In this document: positions 1 through 9,700 of the stretch, piece by piece
How positions within the stretch are numbered: position 1 is the stretch's first letter
Layout: every line of letters begins with the position of its first letter
NCBI RefSeq assembly: GCF_034702125.1
Contig: NC_085860.1
Coordinates: forward strand, 15,300,723 to 15,364,722
Length of the DNA stretch: 64,000 nucleotides
Direction of reading: 5' to 3'
DNA from: Engraulis encrasicolus
Lineage: Eukaryota; Chordata; Actinopteri; Clupeiformes; Engraulidae
Translations under genes and position numbers: made by a program
Notes under the pieces: generated by a model
The model's database searches: none
Seen by the model: the letters and a program-made list of their open reading frames with translations, nothing else
Told to the model about the DNA's origin: nothing

Positions 1-387
1 TCAAAAAGCTTCGGCGATTAAGTTGATGAAACTTCGTTGTGCTTCAAACTTGTAATCTCAAGCAGGCAGCTCTCTCGATGCTGTGACGATGGATAGAGAG
101 GAGAGAAACAGAAAGTGGAGAAAGGAAAAACATTGTACATCAAGAGAGAAAGAAAGCGAGAGATAGTTTGAAAAAAGAAAGAAAGACAATAATGTTTGAA
201 GAGGAGCTAAGTTCCTACATTTTCAGGGAGTATCTTTAGGGTAAAAAATAACAAACGAAGACAAGAGGTGTGAATGCTAGCCAAAAGACACAAGAGGAGA
301 GAACACATAAAGAAACACGCACACAAGGCTGGAAGGGAAATCGGAGAGGCCCAGGGAAAGATAAGGGAGAGTGGTGGTCGAAGGGGG

Positions 388-501
<114 letters not shown>

Positions 502-1392
502 ACCACCACCAGGGCCGCTGACAGGACAAGGACAAAGTCATCTGAAGGGCCCCCCATCCAATACACACAATGCAATGAAAACTCAATTTTGGGCCCCATG
601 TGTCCCTGGGCCTGGGACAACTGATCCCTTTGTCCGCCCCCCCCTGTCAGCTTCCCTGCCCACTACCACCATCACTTATAAAACTCACCACAGCTCACAC
701 ACAGTCACTGGGGTCAAACGCATGATAGTGAGAACAGTGCAGGATGAGCCTCCATTATTCACTGCTCTCAGCTCCACTAATGCAGATAGATTCTATTTGT
801 GCCACATACGAAACATCCACCGCCAGATAGATAGCATTTTCAGTGCAGAGAGACTACCGCCTCCAAAACACATCTGAGGTACAGACACAGGAATGTCTGT
901 GGTAAGATCTCTTCTCTCTTCACTGTTTTTCAGTAATTACTAATACACGGTATACAAAAAAAGTCTAAATGCAAACTATAAGTGTGTCTAATAGAATGTG
1001 CTTATTTTTGTTATGTGATATAGCCTGAGACACTGATCTAGGCAATAATAACATGACACATATCCTGATTTAGGCCCTTAAGTCTATGTATGACCAAATG
1101 ATTTAGAAAAATAAAAATAGAATTTCATTTAAAAAATTCATCTCTAATCCGTGCATTCAAACCTAGTCACTGCTTGACACAGATCACTTGAGTTTTACAA
1201 GAGCCAATCCATCTGCATTACATATGTGAGTTTATAAATAAAACACAACCAAACAGCATTCCCTCAAGCACATGGGAATCTTATTCAGAGGTAGTGTGCC
1301 CTCTGCTGGTTGAAATGTATATTGCACATTTCCTTAGCATGTCCTTCAGGTCTCCATAATTATGCAGGGCTGGGTTGTTTTTGAGTTTTGCC

Positions 1393-1393
<1 letters not shown>

Positions 1394-1432
<39 letters not shown>
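1394..1432. repeat. (GT)n microsatellite
   Basis: A perfect GT run is followed by a degenerate GT/GC-rich stretch to about 1515. Confidence 0.95.
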
Positions 1433-1435
<3 letters not shown>

Positions 1436-1611
1436 CGTGCGTGCCTGCCTGCTTGCGTGCACGTCTGTGTATGAGTGTGTGTGAGCGCGCGCGTGTGTGT
1501 GTGTATGTATGTTTTTGTGTGCTCGCCTGGCGACACAAGCAGACATGCTGCAGGCCTCTCTTGTACACACAAACATGCAGCTACACTCCCTTCCTTGTGT
1601 GCAGCTGTGGT

Positions 1612-1630
1612 AGAGAGAGAGAGAGAGAGA

Positions 1631-1686
<56 letters not shown>
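1612..1686. repeat. (GA)n microsatellite
   Basis: An AG dinucleotide run with a single TG interruption near 1636. A smaller AG cluster lies near 1786-1818. Confidence 0.95.
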
Positions 1687-1690
<4 letters not shown>

Positions 1691-2034
1691 ACAAGACGCA
1701 CAGTGAAGGAGCACAGTGTCTGACTCACGGATGACTTCTGGTAAAGCTCAGGAATTGCATGGGCGGTTCGAGAGTGGCAGAGAGGTAGAGAGAGAGAGAG
1801 AAAGGGAGAGAGGGAGATGCATGGGATTGAAAACAGTTTCCCCACAGTTACCAAGGACCACCACCACTCCCCACCACCCCCAGCTGTCCTGTGTGTCTGC
1901 GGTTCTCCCAATGGGCTCCTGTACCCTTGGGACCCAAACTGAGTCTCCACATAACCTTGAACCCCATGAACCCGTGTGTTCTGAAAAACTACCGGTAGAC
2001 AAATTTGACATACTGTACCTGTACAGCCATTTAG

Positions 2035-2250
2035 CAGCCGTGTTGTACTGGTTAGGTAGTTGGATTGTAGATCACAGGGTTACAGGTTCGAATCACGACC
2101 CAACCTCTCCCTAAACCTCCATCCATGGCTGAAGTGCCTTTGAGCAAGCCACCTAACGCCCAAACTGCTCCATGGACTGTAACCAATGTCTTGTAATATC
2201 TGTGCGTTGCTTTGGATAGAAAAGCGTCAGCTAAGTATAATGTAATAATT
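2035..2250 (+). mobile_element. tRNA-derived SINE with LINE-type tail
   Basis: The head resembles a tRNA: an A-box-like stretch near 2050-2062 and a B box (GGTTCGAATCA) at 2085-2095. The middle carries a block reading roughly 'tgaagtgcctttgagcaagcc', and the end has the tail 'ttggatagaaaagcgtcag' common in fish SINEs. Related copies are near 25757-25985 (+), and a fragment of the middle block is near 61620-61680 (-). It is a retroposon, not a working tRNA gene. Confidence 0.75.
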
Positions 2251-2747
2251 AAAAAAATTAAAGATAAATTATTCATTAATAATTTGTCCCCAACGCAAAC
2301 CCTTACCTAATAGTATCCGAACACTAACCCTCAACCTAATTTTCCCCCAACTCACTTGGTTGCCCATCTGAACAAAGCAATGGCAGTGCCAGTAATACCT
2401 GAATTAACACACTCCAGCCAGAGATTCAAAGAGTATCGCTATCTTATCCAGTCTCTCTGCTCCAGCATTGTACAGATCCATTGTGGGGATGTCTGTCTGT
2501 ACTACACCAGGGTCATTTTGCCAAAAGGATGTACACTAATTTCATATTTTGTCAGAAAAAAATCTTTCACTACAAACATATTTGTCTTGTGGCAAAAGCT
2601 ATTGTTCAAGTTCAAGTGTACTTTCTTGTCAAATATCTATGTATAGGGTTAGCACAGAAGTGTGAAATTGCGTTTGACCAGTCTTGTCTCCAATGTGCAG
2701 TTAAACTAAACATATAAATAAGACATTGACAATAATCTCTCACAGAC

Positions 2748-2824
2748 ATACACGCTCACACACGCTCACAAACACACGCTCACACACGCTCACAAACACA
2801 CGCTCACACACACACACACGCACG

Positions 2825-2917
<93 letters not shown>
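2748..2917. repeat. CACGCTCACA minisatellite running into (CA)n
   Basis: Units with CACGCTCACA from about 2748 to 2826 pass into a perfect (CA)n run of about 90 bp that ends at 2917. Confidence 0.93.
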
Positions 2918-2920
<3 letters not shown>

Positions 2921-4890
2921 TTTTCCTACAGTGTTTTGAATGAGTGCAATGACAATAGTAAAGTCCTTTTTAGTGACCTTCAACAGACTCACTCAAAGAG
3001 ATCTCTCAACAACAGCAGTAAACTCACTGCTCAGGCTTCCACATTGAGATTTATGCTTCCAGAGGACGTGTAAAGGCAGATGATGTCATATTTTACTGTG
3101 GACATGTGAAAACAGAACTGGAAAAACACCACTTGGCATGATCAGGGAGTTGTCAGGAGGATGAAACGCAGAACTGGGGAGACACCCACCGAAAAGGCAT
3201 CCTAACTGTAAGTGAAGAGTGACGCACATGATGTCGTATTAAGACAAACATTACTGTGACTGTGTTGTGGTCCCAGTAGGCCATGATGACCTGTCAGAGC
3301 TGCTGCTGGCCGGCCATAATCCTTATTTCCCCTGAGATACAAGGCATTTATTAGAAAAGAAGGGGGAAATACATTGTTTTGTTGTTAGGCTACATGTCAT
3401 TCCTAAATGACCAGACTCTATGGGCCATGTTGTGTTGTATGTGTTTTTAATGTGCGTTTATATGTGGATTGTGGAGAAGTGTCATGCGAGAGAAATTTCT
3501 GTCCAGACATTAAAGTTTATCTCATCTTATTCACTTACTGGTACTACCTTTTGCTAACTCTAGTGTAGAACTAGCAAAACATGTTACCTCTCACTGCCAG
3601 GTAGGTTTGCTGAAAAAAAAACCTCCCAATACAGTACATCATAACATCGCTGCTACATTAGGGTGAGTCTTAAATGACAGATTACAACTGGGTGGTCATT
3701 GACATTTTGGCAGCAACAAACCTTAAGTGGCTTCGTCTCCTCTCCAAAGAAAATGTGTGGTGCTGTCCCAATAACTGTGATGATCGTTGACACTTTAGAG
3801 TCTTGAGTCTTGACTGAGTCATTTGTTGAGAAGGCACCACAGAAGCAGCTCTCTGGTGACCCCTGCTGGCCACACTAGGAAATTAAGCTGCTACAGCACA
3901 TCCTCCCATGTGTAGGCATATTCCCTTCCATCCAGATTATGCTAGTCAAAATAGTTTATTTGGAAGCAACGAGGACGATTGTAAGGGCCTGGCACTGACA
4001 ACACATTAAAATTAATTTTATTTCATATAGTGTATATGTAACTGTAGCATTTTATAAAATAATACAGTATGCCCTTTCTAAACTGTAGTCTCTCATGGGC
4101 CCCCAAGATTTATAGCAGTGCAACTGCTCAGAGTAGAGATGGGGAACTACAACAGAAATGGTCTCTAAGAATACAAGAGGTCGTTTCGTTTTTTTTCTGT
4201 TCGCTAAAGCACATTATTTTTGTAACTTTGGCTGCTATTGCGGAACTCTTCACACAGATGCACAAACCTATAACCAAACTAATAGCACAAAACTGCTCTG
4301 CTCTGTGGTTTATAATACACACTTGGAAAGATGTAACATAAACAATCAATTGCACAACACTCCTCATTTTGCATAGCTGTGAACATCGTTTTGAATAAAG
4401 AAACAAAGAGTGTTTTTAATTTGTACTGTCTGTGCAATATGTGCTATCAATTTGGTTTGAAAACATTTCCGTTTACAACTGTGTGCAGAGTTCAGCAAAC
4501 GGATGGTTTTTTTCTTTTTTCAGTTGGGCTTTTTTGTGTCTTTTCATTACTTTATTCTCCATAGGACAACGAGAGAGTATCCAAAATGAGTATCTACTAC
4601 ACACATTTTTGCAGATTTGTTCTGAGTTTGTTTGTATTTGTAGTTCAGCAAAAACAGCTTTACAGCTTCAGTTGCAAAAAATGAGCTTTAGCGCTAAGAA
4701 AAACAAAAATACTACAAACGTCAGTGGAAAAAAACTGTAATGTTGAGGGTTGCATAGTAAATCAACCTAGTGGGCAGCAGGATGAGGTGGCATGGCATGG
4801 CATGGCCTGACAGGAAGTGGAAGTGGGTGTATAGCTCCAGAGTTTCATTTCCTCCTTTCTTGTCTTGGGCCTTCAATCTAACAGAAAGCT

Positions 4891-5257
4891 TTAAAGGGAC
4901 ACTGTGCAGGAAATGGTCAAAAAAGGTACTGCAACTATGCTGCTTATTGAAATTGGGCTGCCTATTGCCAAATTTGATCTTTACATGAAAGTTTACTAAG
5001 TATTAAACAAATATTTTCTGGTATGGTCCAAGTACAGTCATTTTTGCAGCTAAAAATGGCTATTTTTGGAAATTCAAAATGGCGGACCATGGAGAAGATC
5101 CCCCTTTTCATGTATGAAAAGTGCAATTTTTCCCGTCATAATGAATACTTTGAATTTGATGCTGGTGGTAAGTATTCATGAAAAAGGTAACATTAGTGAA
5201 TGGGCAGCATGAATTCTGGAAATAAACAACTAAAAATCTCACACAGTGTCCCTTTAA
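4891..5257. mobile_element. TTAA-flanked MITE (367 bp)
   Basis: The left end reads TTAAAGGGACACTGTG and the right end is its inverse, with TTAA on both sides at 4891-4894 and 5254-5257. No coding capacity is present. TTAA target duplication is typical of piggyBac-type elements; the family assignment is inference. Elements with the same organisation lie at 12953-14060 and 35058-35475. Confidence 0.8.
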
Positions 5258-5801
5258 AGTCATTGGAAACATAGACTGCTGTTTGACACTGCACTTGTAA
5301 AGTGTGAATTAATTATGGCATTACGTAATGGTTTCCTAGTATGTGCTCTTATCATTAGTGTTAATGATGATCGTCAGTAGCCCACATCATGCACACGAGA
5401 GCTACATGTTTCTCCTCAAGACAATTTTAAGAACTGTCAATTACCATTCAAGTTATACAAACTTATTGTTTAAGGTCACCTACAATCTGTCTCATAGTGA
5501 GCTATGTGGAAAAATGTTCCAGCCACAGAAAACACTGACGTCAAGAAAGATCTTCAACTGACCTCTTCTGGTGACAAAAAGAATAGCAGAAACCAGCAGT
5601 ACAACACAAAACACTGACTGCTGTAAATAAAACATGGGATATATTTTGCCAAAATAAAGGCTTTGGCCCAAATTACAATGTGAAATGGGAATTGTGTGCC
5701 AACATCTGAAGGAATAAAACGTTCATATGTATAAATCCATAATCGAATGTATCTGTACTTAGTGAAAGGAAAAACCATTTACAAAAGCAAGCCTGTTTTC
5801 T

Positions 5802-6519
5802 TTTATTTCCATAACAAAACTCAATTTGAACATTAAACGAGAAGTTGCAAGTAGCAAGTCGTCAACTCTATAACACATATGAAACAAAAAAGGCAAAAAG
5901 CCTTGCACTTCAGTCTTATTGCCAAATTCAAAGCAGTAGCCTTTTTGCATTCATCAAGACATCATCAAGTCTTTTCTTTTTCAACCAGAGCCCTTAGTCT
6001 TGTTCCTGATCTGGGTGCTGGTGATACACACTGGGTGCATACTAATATGCGGACTCCCGTCCTCCCTTGCTCACTTGCCTCCTTGTGGCCTCGTGATGAC
6101 GTCACCAACAACGGAATAGTATTTCAATATCTTGCAAAAGCTCAATTCTAGTGTCATTATCTCATTTGAAAACGGGATGGTGAATGAAGAACAGTCCCCC
6201 AAAATGTGTTGTGGCTGTCTGACAGCGTCTGCCTACTGAACTGAATTGTTTTCTCCACGGAGGCGGGGCGTCAGCGAAACGTGAGGCCACAAGCACAGAC
6301 CGAGGACGGGAGTGCGCCTATTGGAATCCACCCATTAGCTCCTGAAGCTGCATGGTGGCCACCCATAGCTGGTGTTGTTATGCAAAGCATGCTGGGATGC
6401 ATACGTTTCACAAGTGCCACTTACTCCTCCATCACTTCATTGCAAACCATCTGAAGTGGTTACTAGAAAGGGAGGTCCAAAGTGTCCAATCATAAAAAAA
6501 CAAACAAAAAAATTCTTCG
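5802..6519 (-). other. LMO2: Probable LMO2 3' UTR with poly(A) signal
   Basis: The LMO2 stop codon is at 6520-6522. The first clear AATAAA on the minus strand is at 5802-5807, giving a 3' UTR of about 0.7 kb. A dispersed repeat at about 6036-6350 lies within it. The end point is a guess from the hexamer alone. Confidence 0.35.
6036..6350. repeat. Dispersed repeat, related copy at 43.9 kb
   Basis: This stretch matches 43918-44225 across several blocks, including one reading 'cacggaggcggggc' and one reading 'ggatggtgaatgaagaa'. The outer parts also look inverted with respect to each other, as in a foldback element. Family not recognised. Confidence 0.6.
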
Positions 6520-6739
6520 CTACATATCACTGTTGAGTTTAGTCCACTGGAAAATGTCCTGCTCGCAAACAATGTCCGAGTTGATGAGCAGGTAGCGGTC
6601 TCCCACGCAGAAATGCTTCTGGCAGGCGGCACACTTGAAGCACTCCAGGTGGTACACCTTGTCCCGCACCCGCATGGTCATCTCGAAGGCTCGGATCCGC
6701 TTATCGCAAGCTGCACACAGCCCGTCCTGGCCAAACAGC
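6520..6739 (-). CDS. LMO2: LMO2 coding exon 3 (LIM2 and C-terminus)
   Basis: It encodes residues 87-158 plus the last base of Arg86, and contains the whole LIM2 domain. The 3' splice site AG is at 6740-6741 inside CTGCAG. The stop codon is TAG. The C-terminus ([10 protein letters not shown]) diverges from the mammalian one, as expected for the unstructured tail. Confidence 0.95.
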
Positions 6740-9700
6740 CTGCAGGGAGACAGGGCACCAGGCAGGGAGAGAGGGGACCAGGCAGGGAGACAGGGCAGCA
6801 GACAGGAGGACAGGGCACCAGGCAGGGAGAGAGGGGACCAGGCAGGGAGAGAGGGCACCAGGCAGGAGGACAGAGGGCACCAGGCAGGAGAACAGGGCAC
6901 CAGGTAGGGAGAGAGGGGAGCAGGCAGGGAGAGAGGGGAGCAGGCAGGGAGAGAGGGCACCAGGCAGGGAGAGAGGGGAGCAGGCAGGGAGGGGTGGGCA
7001 TCATGGAGGGAGGGGGGGCACAGTCAATGGTTAATTGAGGGCTTCGACAGAAAAAAACGGCTCCAAATCCATTTGCAAATAGCCCTTCAATGGAAATAAC
7101 TATGTATGTATATGTACATTTTACCGTATCTTGATCTTGGTTAAAAAAATGTGAATGGAGAAAGTGTTAATGCATAAAAACTGCACAATTTGATGTCTCA
7201 ATTATTACTTCACATGTTATTATGCCAAATGTGTTTTTGAGAATAGATTATAAAGTGTTATTACATAGCCTTTTTCAATTGTAATAACTTAACTTGGCTT
7301 TGTTGGACAAAGTAATTGTCAAATTTATATCTTTTCACACAAGCCTCATGTGCAATACTCAGTAAGTAATGTTAACCCCAACCCCATCTATAAAACTTGT
7401 AATCAGGGTGTAATCATGATCTCATTAACGCCTTCAATATTTGACACCACTGCATTTTGATCCTCCCATCAGCAGTTTTGTAACACACTACTCCTTAAAG
7501 CTCTTCTGTGGGACAGACATTCATGGCATCCGACATACAACAGATTTATTTGATATCAACCTGATTTGGCAACAGTTTTATTTGATATCAACCTGATTTG
7601 ACAACAGTTTTATTTTATGTCACCGATGTCCTGCCAGGCTTAAGCACTTAGCTCTTGCTGTTCTCAATGCCTGCAATAACCCAAACATGAATCTAATCTG
7701 TCTTTGGCGCCCCAGCAAATCAGCGACCTGACCTAGGTCAGGACTCATCTATCTCTCCCTGGAGGACAAGCAGTGTCAGGAGACTCTGCCTCCCTACCCA
7801 TCACAATGGACACCTGGTGTTGTTTTGGACTTGCTGTGGACCAGGCCAAGGCCGTCTCTCAGGCGGATAAGATCTGGTGCACAGTGGGGATAGGACTACC
7901 CAGTGCCACCCCCCCCCCCTCCCTCAACTTCAACGCGTCCTCTGTCTTATCTGCAACCTCTCTCCCTTCCCCATCTCCAACCCCCCCACCCCCACCCCCC
8001 GGTTCATACGAATGTTTGTCTCTACTGCTTTTTTGCTAAAATATGAGGTTTTTTTTTCATCTATGCCTTGATGTTGTAACTCTATAATATGAAGACATGG
8101 ACATATTTTTTACCCTCATCCTTTCCCAATGTGTATTAAACTTGAGCCTAGGTGGTGGAGGTGTGTTAGTGGCGGCGCTCGTATGAGCAGCGGCCCTGGG
8201 GTACATGTACAGTGTATTCTAAAACGCAATTTCGTTGTCAAATTTATTTGTCAATGACAATAAAAAGCTCTTGATTCTTGATTCTTGATTCTTGAATGAA
8301 TGCACCCTTCACACAAAAAATGTTCAGGTCATCATAAACATTCAGGGACATTGTTTGTTTTGGGCCCTGTTTGTTTAGGCAGTGAAATGCACCCAGGCAA
8401 AGACAAAACTGAGACCACACGTAAGGTCAGGCTGGGGTCAACTTGTGCTAGCGGCTAACAGGAAGTCTACTCTCAGGCTTACGTATGTGACCATTGTTTA
8501 AACTGCGCTGATTCAACCGTTGCCAGATTTGACGGACAATGAGGAGCCGATTTCATATAGCACATGTTCGTAGAAGGCATGTACAAAGTGACAGAAGAAT
8601 CCAGCTTGGAAAGACTTTATTACAGCTCATTGATAATAAGAATAAAATGTTTTTTTTTCTCCTCAAAATAGACCAAACCTTCAGTCACTAACCCTCCACT
8701 CACTAATCAACAGTGTTGTGGTGCCTCTGCTGAACTAACTTTCTTATGCCTTCATGCACCGTGTTTCTCTGTAGCTCTTGTCCTGTATAGTAAAGCACTT
8801 TGCATAAACCAAACTGTAATGATGCAGTGGTTCTCAACCTGTTTTGAACAAATGCCCCACTGATTTCATCATAAGCCTGCCAAGCCCTCCCCAACGCCCT
8901 CTTGTGAAACGGTACTGTAATGCAATGTAATAAAGCGACAGCAGCCGTATAGTAGCTACCGTATAACTAACCTCAAGTAGTCTCGACAGCACAGCTTGTA
9001 GTATGTAATGCAATACAATGTAATAAAGCGACAGCAGCCGTAGCTACCGTATAACTAACCTCAAGTAGTCTCGACAGCACTGCTTGTAGTATGCAATGCA
9101 ATACAATGTAATAAAGCGACAGCAGCCGTAGCTACTGTATAATAACTATACCTCAAGTAGTCTCGATAGCACAGCTTGTAGTATGCAATGAAATGTAATG
9201 CAATGTAGCTACTGTATAACTAACCTCAAGTAGTCTCTGCGGCACAGCTTGTAGTATGCATTGCAATGTAATACAATGTAATAAAGCGACAGCAGCCGTA
9301 GCTACTGTATAACTAACCTCAAATAGTCTTGGTGGCACAGCTTGTAGTATGCAATGCAATGTAATACAAAGTAATAAAGCGACAACAGCCGTAGCTACTG
9401 TATAACTAATCCAGGGGCGGAGCTATAGGGGGGCAAGCAGGGCATTTGCCCCAGGGCCCAGAGCCCTCCCCTATAGGTGGTGGGGGCCCTGTTGTGAGTT
9501 TTGCAGATTGTATGCGGGGCCCTATAAGTGTATTGCTCTAGGGCCCTGTGTACAGTTGTTCCACTACTAAACTAACCTCAAGTAGTCTCGGCGGCACAGC
9601 GTGTGCAATGTAGTGCAATACAACGTAATAAAGCGATATAAAGCTATAACTAACCTCAGGTAGTCTCTGCGACACAGCTTGCGTCCCAGCTTGTAGTAGA

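Noticed and set aside
2052..2276. tRNA genes suggested by B-box motifs
   Set aside because: The tRNA-like heads near 2.05, 22.0, 25.2, 28.7, 44.9, 51.7 and 61.0 kb are followed by conserved non-tRNA bodies and tails, and do not form a full cloverleaf by eye. They are SINEs.
6613..7038. Gln/Gly/Arg-rich and Pro/Leu/Ser-rich frames on both strands
   Set aside because: They are read-through of the 20-bp minisatellite next to LMO2 exon 3. Only the part up to 6739 on the minus strand is real coding sequence.
8929..9410. CRISPR-like array
   Set aside because: The repeats have no unique spacers and derive from an exon-intron junction in a vertebrate gene.
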